A DNA stretch of 64,000 nt from Shewanella phaeophyticola (GCF_025398315.1 NZ_JAODOQ010000001.1:4278001-4342000); one strand, 5' to 3'. Shown: positions 35,513-45,341, counted from the first letter of the stretch. The notes: a model not told the origin generated them from the sequence alone. Made by a program: numbers and translations.

Positions 35513-36706
35513 TTACCAAACGCGAGCAACCAAACCTTTAAGGTAATACCCCTCAGGGAATGCGCTGCTTATTGGGTGATCGCTTGCTTGATGCATACGT
35601 TCAACAAATTGCACTTCTCGTTTGGCATCTAATGCTGCATCAGCAACGACTTTCTGGAATAACTCTGACTGCATTAAGCCTGAACATGAGAAGGTGAGCA
35701 GTATGCCGCCTGGATTAAGTAACTGCATGGCAATCATATTGATGTCTTTGTAGCCACGACATGCACCATCTAACTGTGATTTATTATCCGCAAATTTAGG
35801 TGGGTCGAGTACGATAACATCAAAGGTTTTACCTTCATCGCGGTAATGGCGCAGTAGCTTAAATACATCAGCTTCGTTGTAATTTACATGGTCATCATTA
35901 AGGTTGTTAATGGCCATGTTGTCACGCGCAGTTTGTAGCGCTAAACCTGACACATCAACGTTTTCAATGCTGGCTGCCCCCGCTTTAGCTGCATACAAAC
36001 CAAAGGTACCCGTGTAGCAAAAACAGTTCAACACCGATTTACCTTTAACGAAACGAGCCGCCATAGCGCGGTTGTCACGTTGGTCTAAATAAAAACCGGT
36101 TTTATGGCCTTTTACTACATCGACTGCGATTTTAATGCCGTTTTCTTCAATGATGACTGGCATTGGTGGTAGTTCACCGTGTAGTAGCCCCATTACTGGT
36201 GCTAAGCCTTCTTTTTTACGAGAATCGACATCTGAGCGTTCATACACGGCGCAATCTGGATATTGCTGCACAAGTTGCTCAACAATAGTGTCGCGCCACT
36301 TTTCTGCGCCGGTACTGAGTAGCTGGCATACAAGCACATTGGCATAGCGGTCAATGGTGATACCGGGTAGCCCATCTGACTCAGCAGCAATTAAGCGGTA
36401 TCCCGTTAGGCTCTGTTCAATAATCAGATCATCACGTCCAGCTTGAGCGCGTTTAATGCGTCTTGCAAAAAAGTCGCTATCAATTTGTTCTTGTTTATCG
36501 AAGGTCCATACCCTGACTTGAATTTGCGACTCGGGCGACCAGGCTCCGCGTCCTAACCATCGTCCATCGTGTGCCACTACATCAACGGTATCTCCTGCTT
36601 GAGGTTTACCACCATTAACATTATGTATGCCGTTGGAAAAGACCCAAGGGTGACGACGATCGAGTGAGCGTTCGCGACCGGGTTTAAGTTTAATTCTGAT
36701 AGCCAT
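35513..36706 (-). CDS. rlmI: 23S rRNA (cytosine-1962-C5)-methyltransferase
   Basis: RlmI methylates C1962 of 23S rRNA. The 397-aa protein has the N-terminal PUA domain (MAIRIKLKPGRERSLDRRHP, then HPWVFSNGI) and the central EEHLR-like region. The SAM-dependent methylase core carries SVLNCFCYTGTFGLYAA (motif I), VIVLDPPKFA (motif IV) and the catalytic Cys in LTFSCSGLM. Length and order match E. coli RlmI. It is a single gene with its own upstream region. Confidence 0.93.
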   Translation of the reverse strand: MAIRIKLKPGRERSLDRRHPWVFSNGIHNVNGGKPQAGDTVDVVAHDGRWLGRGAWSPESQIQVRVWTFDKQEQIDSDFFARRIKRAQAGRDDLIIEQSLTGYRLIAAESDGLPGITIDRYANVLVCQLLSTGAEKWRDTIVEQLVQQYPDCAVYERSDVDSRKKEGLAPVMGLLHGELPPMPVIIEENGIKIAVDVVKGHKTGFYLDQRDNRAMAARFVKGKSVLNCFCYTGTFGLYAAKAGAASIENVDVSGLALQTARDNMAINNLNDDHVNYNEADVFKLLRHYRDEGKTFDVIVLDPPKFADNKSQLDGACRGYKDINMIAMQLLNPGGILLTFSCSGLMQSELFQKVVADAALDAKREVQFVERMHQASDHPISSAFPEGYYLKGLVARVW

Positions 36707-37123
36707 GGGTGTTGCCTAATGTCGATAAAAAGTGAATAACGTTTTCGCAATGCCACTCATCTTTGTCTTTGTGACGCATGATGAAATAAGCCTATTGCGA
36801 CGAGTGCAGATCATAGCGTGTTTTGGGGTTAAAAACCTGACAAATCATCATTAATAAGTGGAGTTTTTTGTTGTGGTTATGGTTTTATTCCCAATCAAAG
36901 CGAAATACGTATCTTCAGGTTGATTGGGCATTGTTGCGGTTATTTGAGTTTTAGTTTGGCTAATCCTGACAGATATCAGTTTATTCATTTTATGTGATAT
37001 AGGCCTTGTAAGCTAAATGGTAATAATTTGCATTAACATAAACGTTATGTATAATCCCCATAAAATTTACACTGCTTTACATAAATTTACGATATTATTC
37101 ACATTGACTTATCAGGATAAAAA
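36707..37123. other. Intergenic region between rlmI and the porin operon
   Basis: About 417 bp with divergent promoters. The only structured element I see is a Fur-box-like sequence near 37019, listed separately. No small gene or RNA is evident. Confidence 0.6.
37019..37037. promoter_or_regulatory. Fur-box-like site upstream of the porin operon
   Basis: GGTAATAATTTGCATTAAC matches 13 of 19 positions of the consensus GATAATGATAATCATTATC. It lies about 90 bp before the porin ATG. Iron control is inferred; the match is moderate. Confidence 0.4.
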
Positions 37124-38299
37124 ATGAAAAAAACGTTAATTGCGGCCACTTTATTAAGCCTGTTTTCTAGCCAATACGCTACGGCATCTGACGAAACAAC
37201 CGAATTACGCCAAATCATTGAACAGCAACAAAAAGTGTTGAAAGATCTTGAAAAGCGCCTTGAACAAACTGAAAAACGCGTAGAAACCACAGCTGATGTT
37301 GTCGAGTCTACCGCGTCTAGCAAGTCTGCTACCACTATTGGTGGCTATGGTGAATTGCACTATAACAACATTACTGATAACAAAACCGGTACCGATAAAA
37401 AAGAATTCGACTTTCACCGCTTTGTATTATTTGTTGGCCATGAGTTTAATAGCACAACCCGTTTTTTCTCTGAGCTAGAAGTTGAACATTCATTAGCGGG
37501 TGAAGGTAAAAAAGGTGAAGTTGAGTTAGAGCAAGCTTATATTGAGCATGACTTTAATGAGATGTTCACAGGTAAAGCGGGTCTATTTTTAATGCCAGTG
37601 GGTATTATCAACGAAACTCATGAGCCGAATACGTTTTATGGTGTTGAGCGTAACCCAGTTGAAAAAGACATTATCCCTGCAACATGGTGGGAAGCTGGTT
37701 TAACGCTTAATGTGAAAGCCGCTCCTGGTTTAGCGTTTGATACAGCCGTAACCTCTGGTTTGTATTTAGACCAAAGCTCGGGTTATAAAATCCGTAATGG
37801 TCGTCAAAAAGTGTCTGAAGCCAAAGGTGAAGATTTAGCCTACACCGGCCGTGTTAAGTACACTGCCGTACCTGGTTTAGAGCTAGCGGCTACTGTGCAA
37901 TACCAATCAGATTTAACTCAAGGTGAAGCGGGTGTTGATACTGCCTCTGCAACCTTATTAACGGCACATGCTATTTACAGCATCGAAAACTTTACCGTTA
38001 AAGCATTATTTGCACAGTGGGATATCGATGGTCAAGAAGCTGAAGCATTAGGCCGCGATAAGCAAAATGGTTTCTATATTGAACCTGCTTACCGCATTAA
38101 CGATCAGTTTGGTGTATTTGCGCGATACAACGAATGGGACAACAATGCAGGTAACAGTGCAGAAACCAAGAAAAAGCAAACTAACCTAGGTGTGAACTAC
38201 TGGTTACACGAAAACGTAGTCTTTAAAGCTGACTTTGAAAAAATCACTGGTGCAGCAGATTCAGACGGCTTTAACCTAGGTGTTGGTTATCAGTTCTAA
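37124..38299 (+). CDS. Outer-membrane porin with N-terminal coiled coil
   Basis: A 391-aa beta-barrel protein with a signal peptide (MKKTLIAATLLSLFSSQYATA, cleavage near residue 21). A short coiled coil follows (EQQQKVLKDLEKRLEQTEKR, about 34-53). The barrel ends in the terminal Phe motif (GFNLGVGYQF) that guides insertion by BAM. Periodic strands (IGGYGELHYNNI, FFSELEVEHSL) are visible. It precedes an FMN-binding and a PepSY-type gene. This grouping, together with a Fur-like site, suggests a role in uptake of an iron source. The substrate is not determined. Confidence 0.87.
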   Translation: MKKTLIAATLLSLFSSQYATASDETTELRQIIEQQQKVLKDLEKRLEQTEKRVETTADVVESTASSKSATTIGGYGELHYNNITDNKTGTDKKEFDFHRFVLFVGHEFNSTTRFFSELEVEHSLAGEGKKGEVELEQAYIEHDFNEMFTGKAGLFLMPVGIINETHEPNTFYGVERNPVEKDIIPATWWEAGLTLNVKAAPGLAFDTAVTSGLYLDQSSGYKIRNGRQKVSEAKGEDLAYTGRVKYTAVPGLELAATVQYQSDLTQGEAGVDTASATLLTAHAIYSIENFTVKALFAQWDIDGQEAEALGRDKQNGFYIEPAYRINDQFGVFARYNEWDNNAGNSAETKKKQTNLGVNYWLHENVVFKADFEKITGAADSDGFNLGVGYQF

Positions 38300-38354
38300 A
38301 TACTGATAAGTGTTAACGCCATTTATCGGTAAAATCGATTATCGATAATAATTT

Positions 38355-38393
38355 GGGTGCCAGCAGTGTATATTGTCGGCACCCTTATTTTTA
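38355..38393 (+). terminator. Hairpin after the porin gene
   Basis: GGGTGCC and GGCACCC pair around a 16-nt loop, followed by TTATTTTT. It lies 56 bp after the porin stop and before the FMN-binding gene. It would reduce but may not abolish transcription into the next gene. Confidence 0.65.
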
Positions 38394-38417
38394 ATTGTTT
38401 ATGGATGGTATGCGCTA

Positions 38418-38942
38418 ATGTTTCGTTTCGCTTTAGTCTTTTTAATACTGTTATTTTTAGGGTATCTTCCAACGCACAAAGCACACGCTGCCTCTCAATA
38501 TCAGTCAAATGATGCATTTATAAGCCAGGCATTTAACGGCAATAGTGGTGAGGCTAAGGTGTTATGGCTCGACGATGATTTAAAGCAAGCGGTAGAGGCT
38601 ATTTTGGCGCATCGATTTAATAAAATGCGCGTACGCTATTGGTTGCACAATAATGAAACCGTGTGGATTATGGATGAAATTGGTAAAGAATCGCCGATTA
38701 CAGTTGGTATTCACGTAAAAGATCAGCAAATTGCTCAAACCAAAGTATTGGTGTACCGAGAAAGCCGTGGTGATGAAGTTCGCCATGATTTTTTTACCGA
38801 TCAATTTAAAGCGGCCAAGTTAACTGAACAACATCAACTCGATAAACACATTGACGGTATCACAGGGGCAACCTTGTCGGTAAGAGCATTAACAAAACTG
38901 TCGCGTATTGCGCTGTTGCTTGATGCCCATATTAATCAATAA
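38418..38942 (+). CDS. Periplasmic FMN-binding domain protein
   Basis: A 174-aa exported protein with signal sequence MFRFALVFLILLFLGYLPTH, the start chosen over an unsupported upstream frame start at 38373. The FMN_bind domain ends in DGITGATLSVRAL, in which the Thr of the GAT-S motif is the site of covalent flavinylation by ApbE in related proteins. Such domains relay electrons across or at the membrane. The next gene encodes a PepSY-type membrane protein, the usual partner. A small extracytoplasmic reductase, possibly for ferric complexes, is inferred from this neighbourhood. Confidence 0.82.
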   Translation: MFRFALVFLILLFLGYLPTHKAHAASQYQSNDAFISQAFNGNSGEAKVLWLDDDLKQAVEAILAHRFNKMRVRYWLHNNETVWIMDEIGKESPITVGIHVKDQQIAQTKVLVYRESRGDEVRHDFFTDQFKAAKLTEQHQLDKHIDGITGATLSVRALTKLSRIALLLDAHINQ

Positions 38943-38962
38943 GCCATGTTAAGCAGGTTAGC

Positions 38963-39724
38963 GTGACAACTCCCTATCGAAAAAACACACTCCGCATCAG
39001 ATTTTTACGTATGCTTCGTCCCTGGCATCGCCGCTTAGGCTTGGCGAGTGCATTATTTATTTTATTGTTAACGTTAACGGGTGTGGCGATTAATCACAGT
39101 GACGACCTGGGGTTAGATAAAACGGGAGTGACTCAGGCATGGTTACTGGATTATTACGGCATTGCTGCTCCTAATCATGTTGCTCAATTTGGTCACGGCT
39201 CTTCCGCTTTATACATTACCGACAACTTATTGTGGCAAAACCAACAAATGATTTTAGAAGCGGCCGACACACTGATCTGCGCCGCTTACGCCAGTAATAT
39301 GCTGGTAGCAATTGATGCCCAACAGTTATATTTATTTGATAAGCACGGCCAATTACAAGAAACCCAAAATACCAGTACAGGTCTTCCGCCTGGGTTATTC
39401 GCGCTGGCCATAATTGATGACCGGGTATGGCTAAATACAGAAAATGGAGTATTTAAAGCCGACGAACAACTCATTGAATGGCAAGAAGTTAGCGCATTGA
39501 CAACGCCTGTTATCTGGTTGAATAAAAGCGATACTTTGGATACCGATATCATTAATCTGGCTCGTAGTGCTAACTTGAGCTGGCAACGGGTGATGCTTGA
39601 TTTGCACAGCGGACGCCTGTTTGGTCATTTAACGATATGGCTGTGGGACTTGTTTGCCCTAGCACTATTGATGGTATCGTTGAGCGGTTTTTGGATTTGG
39701 TTAAAACAAAAAACGCCAAGATAA
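38963..39724 (+). CDS. PepSY-type transmembrane protein
   Basis: A 253-aa membrane protein with a transmembrane helix near residues 24-43 (LGLASALFILLLTLTGVAIN), an intervening periplasmic domain of beta-propeller-like character (residues about 50-205), and a final helix (LFALALLMVSLSGFWIWLK, about 229-247). The conserved WHRRLG start and HLTIWLWD motif are typical of PepSY-associated membrane reductases, with His residues suited to haem binding. The start is GTG at 38963, 20 bp after the FMN-binding gene, so the two are cotranscribed. Confidence 0.8.
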   Translation: MTTPYRKNTLRIRFLRMLRPWHRRLGLASALFILLLTLTGVAINHSDDLGLDKTGVTQAWLLDYYGIAAPNHVAQFGHGSSALYITDNLLWQNQQMILEAADTLICAAYASNMLVAIDAQQLYLFDKHGQLQETQNTSTGLPPGLFALAIIDDRVWLNTENGVFKADEQLIEWQEVSALTTPVIWLNKSDTLDTDIINLARSANLSWQRVMLDLHSGRLFGHLTIWLWDLFALALLMVSLSGFWIWLKQKTPR

Positions 39725-39742
39725 GCTAGTTTATTCTACGGT

Positions 39743-41344
39743 TTAGCGTTCAAACTGATCAACCGTATCACTGAGCTTATCGGCTAAGTTGCTCAACTTG
39801 TTGCCTGCCATACTAATTTGCTCATTTCCTTCAGATACTGTTTCACCCAATAGTCTGAAATCCAGGACTTTACGTTTAACGGTATTAGCTTGTTGCTGTG
39901 AGGCCTGTGCAAGCATGGCGGCTTCTTGGCTAACCGTTGCCAATGACAAAATGGTTTGTCTGCTTTGCTCTAAAGTAATGACCAACTGTTTAGCAAGCTC
40001 TACCGATTCCTGAGCCTTTTGTTGATTTGATGACATATTACCCACGGCGGATTGAATTGAGTCAACAATATTGGCCAGCATGGTGTTAATTTCTACCGTT
40101 GATTGGTGCGTGCGTATCGCTAATGTTCTAATTTCATCAGCGACTACCGCAAACCCTCTACCTGATTCACCCGCGCGAGCAGCTTCAATGGCAGCATTTA
40201 ATGCCAACAGGTTAGTTTGTGATGCAATTTCAGCAATGGTTTTTACTACATTCGACACTTGTTTACCTGAGTTTTGCAAAGTCAGTAACATGCTGGCGGT
40301 CGTTTCAATATCATCCGCTAATTCGTCAATACTATTGGCCGTGTGTTGTACTTCTTGTTGCCCTACCGCCATACTTTGTGCACCTTGTTGTGCTGAATTC
40401 GATGCGCTTTGAGAATGCTCAACGCTTTGTTCCATGTGTTGTTCTAGCTGCGACATTACTTCAACTAAGCTCACAATAGAGTGTTGTAACTCATCAACTG
40501 ATGCCGACGATGTGTCAGTTGTGTGGCTTAAGTGCGCCACGGTTTGGCTGATACTGGCAATGGCATCATAAACATCGTTCATGCCAAGGCGAAATACATT
40601 AATTAACCGATTTACGCTGGTGGCCACATTCCCTATCTCAACAATGCATTCGTCTGACAATGTAGTTGTTAAGTTGCGGTTTTGGGCTATGCGAGTGAGG
40701 TCATTTGACAGTTGCTGTATCGGGTTAGCAATTTGTTTTTGCGCCGCTAAATAAGCACCCATTGCGACTAATACCATAAGGCCAACCAGTACGTAAATCA
40801 GCAAGGTGTTATCGCCTAGTTCGGTCTGGATATTGATGGCGTTTTGGCTGGCTTGCGTTGAAATATCCTGTGCTAGATTGTCGAGTCTATTCGTTAATTC
40901 ATTGGCACTATTATTGAGTAAGTTCAATTGTTCACGAGCTTTATCCCAGTCAACTGAGGATTGACTCATGGTCGCTTCTAATGCTGATAGCGCGGTATAA
41001 AGCGCATCAATTTGTGGCATTAGTTGTGTTGAAATCACAGAGTTTAGTTGTTGGTACTGCTGGTTAAGTTTTTCCGAAAGTGCGTTTTTTTGTTGGCTAA
41101 ACTCACTAACATTAATTGTTGTACCGTAAAGAGAATACCCAATTAGCACTAACTCTTTGGCATGGCTTTGTACGTTGGTAATGCTTTTTAGCGCAGGTAA
41201 TGTGCCATCCACAAATCCGGCCACTTCGTGTTTAACTGTTTGGTTACTGCTACTGAGTAAGCCTGCGGCAATCAAGGTCATCATTACCGTGGCCGCATAA
41301 CCTAACAAAATACGAGCTTTTATGGTGTTAAACGCTTCAAGCAT
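39743..41344 (-). CDS. Methyl-accepting chemotaxis protein
   Basis: A chemoreceptor with an N-terminal transmembrane helix (ILLGYAATVMMTLIAAGLL), a helical periplasmic sensor domain, a second membrane helix near residues 180-200 (LLIYVLVGLMVLVAMGAYLA), a HAMP region and the cytoplasmic signalling tip (IAEIASQTNLLALNAAIEAA followed by GRGFAVVADEIRTLA). The start MLEAFNTIKARI at 41344 is preferred to an upstream TTG at 41392. About 533 aa. The ligand is unknown: the four-helix sensor domain has no assigned specificity. Confidence 0.93.
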   Translation of the reverse strand: MLEAFNTIKARILLGYAATVMMTLIAAGLLSSSNQTVKHEVAGFVDGTLPALKSITNVQSHAKELVLIGYSLYGTTINVSEFSQQKNALSEKLNQQYQQLNSVISTQLMPQIDALYTALSALEATMSQSSVDWDKAREQLNLLNNSANELTNRLDNLAQDISTQASQNAINIQTELGDNTLLIYVLVGLMVLVAMGAYLAAQKQIANPIQQLSNDLTRIAQNRNLTTTLSDECIVEIGNVATSVNRLINVFRLGMNDVYDAIASISQTVAHLSHTTDTSSASVDELQHSIVSLVEVMSQLEQHMEQSVEHSQSASNSAQQGAQSMAVGQQEVQHTANSIDELADDIETTASMLLTLQNSGKQVSNVVKTIAEIASQTNLLALNAAIEAARAGESGRGFAVVADEIRTLAIRTHQSTVEINTMLANIVDSIQSAVGNMSSNQQKAQESVELAKQLVITLEQSRQTILSLATVSQEAAMLAQASQQQANTVKRKVLDFRLLGETVSEGNEQISMAGNKLSNLADKLSDTVDQFER

Positions 41345-41837
41345 TGGGAGATACCTTAGATTTATAGGAAGATAAGGGATAAGACCTGACAAGTGAGATT
41401 TTATGTTCAGTTGATGATCAAGTGTAGATTGTTTTATTAAAAAATGTATCGGCAGCTTTAATGGCTTCTTTAAAATATATACATCACTTACTCGATGCTT
41501 TCTATTATGCTTGTAAACTGAGGGTATATTTCGGATAGGTGAGGAGTGAATCTATATGGCGAAATGTAATGAGCCTTGGTATGTCAGATAAAGCACTGTT
41601 TCGATAACTGCACTCGAGTGTAAGATTTTGGTTTTCAAACATAACTATGGCCATGATGCAATTAAGCCAAGATTGAGTATAGTTTGTTGTATCGAGACCT
41701 ATGGGTAACACTTTTACAGTGATTAAAGTCGATAAGTTGTCACTGATACCTATGCGAGTAGCAAGCGTATTACAAGCGTTATGCTCATTTAGCCTAGCGG
41801 TTAGTGACATCATGGTTATCAGTTAACCATGATGTGA
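41345..41837. other. Region between the chemoreceptor and the DUF2061 gene
   Basis: About 490 bp. It contains a perfect 12-bp inverted repeat at 41808-41836 (ACATCATGGTTA against TAACCATGATGT, 5-nt loop) just after the DUF2061 stop, without a T-run. A 102-codon minus-strand frame (41813-41505) begins inside this repeat and has no family resemblance; I do not accept it as a gene. Confidence 0.5.
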
Positions 41838-42059
41838 CTAGCTAGCAAGCTGAGCCGACTCAGTTGATATTTCTACTGAGTGAGCCTGTTTAGACTCAAT
41901 GTTCTTCCATACTTTGTCATGGAAATAAAACACCACGGTATTCACAGCTGGTTCTAATAAGGCAATTGCACCACCGATAACAATGCTACCCGTTAATAAA
42001 TAGGTAATCGTAAATGCGACACTGAAGTGTAAAATAGCAAAGCTAATAGTCTTTTTCAT
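41838..42059 (-). CDS. DUF2061-family small membrane protein
   Basis: A 73-aa protein, MKKTISFAILHFSVAFTI followed by TYLLTGSIVIGGAIALLEPA and then VVFYFHDKVWKNI. The two hydrophobic segments and the FYFHDKVW motif match DUF2061 membrane proteins of unknown function. A ribosome site (GGGGGA) precedes the ATG. A Fur-box-like sequence lies about 30 bp upstream, implying induction under iron shortage. Confidence 0.8.
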   Translation of the reverse strand: MKKTISFAILHFSVAFTITYLLTGSIVIGGAIALLEPAVNTVVFYFHDKVWKNIESKQAHSVEISTESAQLAS

Positions 42060-42089
42060 AATTAATTCCCCCTGTTGATTTATTTAAAT

Positions 42090-42108
42090 GATAACAGTTC
42101 TCATTATC
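42090..42108. promoter_or_regulatory. Fur-box-like site upstream of the DUF2061 gene
   Basis: GATAACAGTTCTCATTATC matches 14 of 19 positions of the Fur consensus, with both outer arms intact. A second, half-like ATGATAATT occurs at about 42139. It lies 30 bp before the start codon. Confidence 0.6.
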
Positions 42109-42252
42109 ATGTAAAGAGGGTTAACTCGATTGTTTCAAATGATAATTTCGATTAGGCTTGTTTTTTTAATCGTAAAACAATAAAAACCCTTAAAAAGAGC
42201 CTTTATTGTTAATGAGATAGCAGTGTTCTAAGGTCTGTTGATTAGTTAAGTT

Positions 42253-43167
42253 TTAGTAGTGCCAAGGAAAACGTGAAAAATCCTGGTCGCGCTTTTCTAA
42301 AAATGCATCACGTCCTTCCCGCGCTTCCTCGCTTGCATAAGCTAAACGTGTTGCTTCTCCCGCAAATAACTGCTGACCCACTAAACCATCGTCTGTCATA
42401 TTGAAGCCATACTTAAGCATGCGCATTGCGGTAGGCGATTTTGAGTTAATTTCTTTGGCCCAAGCTAATGCTTCTGCTTCAAGTTCTGCATGTGGAATTG
42501 CACGGTTAACCATGCCCATATTAAAGGCTTCTTCGGCGGTGTAATTAAAACCAAGGAAGAAGATTTCACGGGCACGCTTTTGGCCTATCATTTTCGCTAG
42601 GTAGGCGCTGCCGTATCCAGAGTCAAAACTGCCAACATCAGGGTCGGTTTGTTTAAATACCGCATGCTCTTTAGACGCTAACGTTAAATCACACACTACA
42701 TGCAAGCTGTGACCACCACCAACAGCCCAACCAGGCACAACCGCAATCACCACTTTAGGCATAAAGCGAATAAGTCGTTGTACTTCTAAAATATGCAGAC
42801 GACCCATGCGGGCAACATCGGGTTGGCCTTCTTCTGCGCCTTCGTATTTGTAGCCATCTTTGCCGCGAATACGCTGATCGCCGCCGGCACAAAATGAATG
42901 CTGACCTTTTGCGGAAGAGCCGTTTCCGGTTAGTAGCACGCAACCCACATCAGACCATTGTCTGGCATGGTCTAACGCAATAAAAAGTTCGTCTACCGTT
43001 TTTGGGCGAAATGAGTTTAAACAGTCAGGCCGATTAATCGCAATACGGACAGTGCCTTGTGATTTGGCTCGATGATAAGTGATATCAGTAAAATTGAACC
43101 CATCGACAACATCCCATAAGGCTGGGTCAAAGATGTCAGATACCGATTCTGTGTGTGATTGCGTCAT
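42253..43167 (-). CDS. menB: 1,4-dihydroxy-2-naphthoyl-CoA synthase
   Basis: MenB closes the second ring in menaquinone synthesis, converting o-succinylbenzoyl-CoA to dihydroxynaphthoyl-CoA. The 304-aa protein is a crotonase with the oxyanion and active-site segments HSFCAGGDQ and AVVPGWAVGGGHSLH. The family-specific FKQTDPDVGSFDSGYGSAYLAK and the C-terminal FSRFPWHY also match MenB. The preserved DxGSFD motif separates it from general enoyl-CoA hydratases. It stands alone here, away from other men genes. Confidence 0.95.
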   Translation of the reverse strand: MTQSHTESVSDIFDPALWDVVDGFNFTDITYHRAKSQGTVRIAINRPDCLNSFRPKTVDELFIALDHARQWSDVGCVLLTGNGSSAKGQHSFCAGGDQRIRGKDGYKYEGAEEGQPDVARMGRLHILEVQRLIRFMPKVVIAVVPGWAVGGGHSLHVVCDLTLASKEHAVFKQTDPDVGSFDSGYGSAYLAKMIGQKRAREIFFLGFNYTAEEAFNMGMVNRAIPHAELEAEALAWAKEINSKSPTAMRMLKYGFNMTDDGLVGQQLFAGEATRLAYASEEAREGRDAFLEKRDQDFSRFPWHY

Positions 43168-43265
43168 AAAAAAGCCTAACCCCTATTGTAAATTCTACAT
43201 AAAGGCTAGGCTTATTTGTTACTTAGGTCAATCTGTTAGCATAAAACCGTTAACTCACTCAGGTA

Positions 43266-43613
43266 TCAAATTTTATCGCAAATAAATTGCAAGTTTTCTT
43301 TGGAAAATACCGGATGACGTGCACTACTATTGCAATATTGAGTTTTAAACTCAGTAATAGACTCATTACTGGCAAACACGCTATCTAACTCACGGTTCTC
43401 TTGGGTTGATAACCGTTCTCGAATTTCTGCTTTAACTTGTGGTATATGCTTGTCTATTTTGATGATTTTAGTACCCGTCATAGAATCAAGCTTATTGTCA
43501 GCCTTAGTAAACATACTTTTTATGTCGTTAATTGGCTTATCAAGCTTGTCAGTTTCAGTCGCGAAGTAATATACAACCCCCGCGATTATTGCTAAACCTA
43601 TCCAGCCTCTCAT
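43266..43613 (-). CDS. Small membrane-anchored protein of unknown function
   Basis: The start at 43613 gives MRGWIGLAIIAGVVYYFATE, a single N-terminal membrane helix or uncleaved signal, followed by a charged 95-residue domain with two or three Cys (QYCNSSARHP, LQFICDKI). An upstream frame start at 43739 would lie inside the divergent ccoG start and is not supported. It resembles conserved hypothetical proteins of the genus. Function unknown. Confidence 0.7.
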   Translation of the reverse strand: MRGWIGLAIIAGVVYYFATETDKLDKPINDIKSMFTKADNKLDSMTGTKIIKIDKHIPQVKAEIRERLSTQENRELDSVFASNESITEFKTQYCNSSARHPVFSKENLQFICDKI

Positions 43614-43689
43614 CTTTTTATCCAATAATGTGTTATTACCTATATAATAAGCTAGTTGTCGTTCAATATTAAAGCAGTAAGGCTGTAAA

Positions 43690-45118
43690 ATGACGAAAGA
43701 ATCTAACCCCAAGGATTTCGCTAAACACCAACGTATCAAAATCCATCAACCAGATGCCAGTAAAGCAGACCGTTTCAATCCGCGCAACCGTATTTACGTT
43801 CGTGCAATTGATGGTTTATGGACTAAGTTACGTCGCCAAATGGGGTGGGTAGCAATGTCTTTCTTCTTATTACTACCATGGTTACCTTGGGGGGATCGTC
43901 AAGCTGTATGGTTTGACCTAGCACAACAAAAGTTTCACGTATTCGGCTTAACTATTTGGCCACAAGACCTAACATTACTGGCCGCTTTATTTACCATTGC
44001 CGCTTTTGGGCTGTTTTTTGTGACGACATACCTTGGCCGGGTATGGTGTGGATATACTTGTCCGCAAACCGTGTGGACCTTTATCTTTATATGGTTTGAA
44101 GAAAAGTTCGAAGGTGCGCGTAATAAACGTATTAAGCTTGACCAAATGCCATGGAGCTTTAACAAGTTATGGCGTAAAACGGCAAAGCATACATCGTGGC
44201 TCCTCGTCTCACTCATTACCGCCACTACCTTCGTATCTTATTTTATCCCTAGTCGTGAGCTTTATATCGACTTTATTACCCTCAATGCCAGCGGTGCTAT
44301 CTATTTCTGGATTATCTTCTTTACGATTGCCACATACGGCAATGCAGGGTGGATGCGAGAAATCATGTGTATTCACATGTGTCCTTATGCACGCTTCCAG
44401 GCTGCAATGTTTGACAAGAATACTTACATAGTGGGTTACGACTCGGCGCGAGGTGAAACTCGTGCATTCACGTACCCGAAAGCAAGATCCAAAAGAAATG
44501 GGATTAGGTGACTGCATAGATTGTGACTTGTGTGTGCAGGTATGCCCAACAGGGATCGATATCCGTAACGGCTTGCAATATGAATGTATTAACTGTGGAG
44601 CCTGTATTGATGCTTGTGATAATACAATGGAGCGTATGGGGTATGACAAAGGATTAATTAGCTACACCACCGAAAACAAACTTGAAGGTGTACAACAAAA
44701 AGTATTACGTCCAAAGCTAATTGGTTATGGAGTGGTATTAACAGTAATGGTGATGTTATTCATTTATGCTAGTGCCACTATCGCACCTGTTAGAATGGAT
44801 GTCATCCGCGATCGTAATTCGTTATTCAGAGAAAACAACCAAGGTAATACCGAAAATACATTCACATTAAAAATCCTCAATAAAACTGAGCAACCGCAGG
44901 AATATCAATTAAGTGTTGAAGGCTTGCCTAATGCACAATGGATAGAGCCAAAGAATGTCTCTATTGAGGCGGGTGAAGTTCTAACATTACCGGTGAGTAT
45001 TGCAGTAGACCCAATTGAACTGAAAAGAACTATTACCAAAATAGATATTAAAATTACCGCAGAAATTGATGGCAATCCAGTAGAGATAAAACAAGAAACT
45101 CGATTCTTTGGTGGTTAA
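43690..45118 (+). CDS. ccoG: Cytochrome c oxidase accessory protein CcoG, frameshifted
   Basis: CcoG (RdxA/FixG) is a membrane iron-sulphur protein that reduces copper for assembly of cbb3 oxidase. The first frame (43690-44511) has membrane helices and the motifs VWCGYTCPQTVW and MCPYARFQAAMFD. The second (to 45118) has the two 4Fe-4S clusters CIDCDLCVQVCPTG and CINCGACIDACD, and the C-terminal IG-like domain ending in ETRFFGG. The family expects RGETRGPRSRKQDPKEMGLG across the joint. Here the bases at 44459-44475 read as RAFTYPKA, so about one extra base plus substitutions break it. No other gene copy is seen. Mutation or consensus error. Confidence 0.88.
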
Positions 45119-45136
45119 AACCGAGTAAAATAGCCA

Positions 45137-45162
45137 AAAAAGGGACGATTAGTCCCTTTTTT
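45137..45162 (+). terminator. Terminator after ccoG
   Basis: AAAAAGGGAC and GTCCCTTTTTT around a short loop, 19 bp after the ccoG stop. Confidence 0.85.
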
Positions 45163-45224
45163 GTTCTTTTCGATTGAAAAAACACCTCTCAGTCATGTTT
45201 TTGCAATATTTCTGCTTTTTACGC

Positions 45225-45252
45225 TTGCACAAAAATTTAAGCTCCCTATAAT
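45225..45252 (+). promoter_or_regulatory. rRNA operon promoter P1
   Basis: TTGCAC at 45225-45230 and TATAAT at 45247-45252, with 16-bp spacing, followed by GCGC, the GC-rich discriminator typical of growth-rate-regulated rrn promoters. Confidence 0.7.
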
Positions 45253-45341
45253 GCGCAACCACTGACACGGCAGACGTCGCTGGCAGGTTGTAAGGTTCAA
45301 ATTGAAACTTACAACAGCGAAAAGAAAGTTTGAAAAAACAC

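Noticed and set aside
41505..41813. 102-codon frame on the minus strand
   Set aside because: It begins inside a perfect inverted repeat, has no family resemblance, and lacks a convincing ribosome site.
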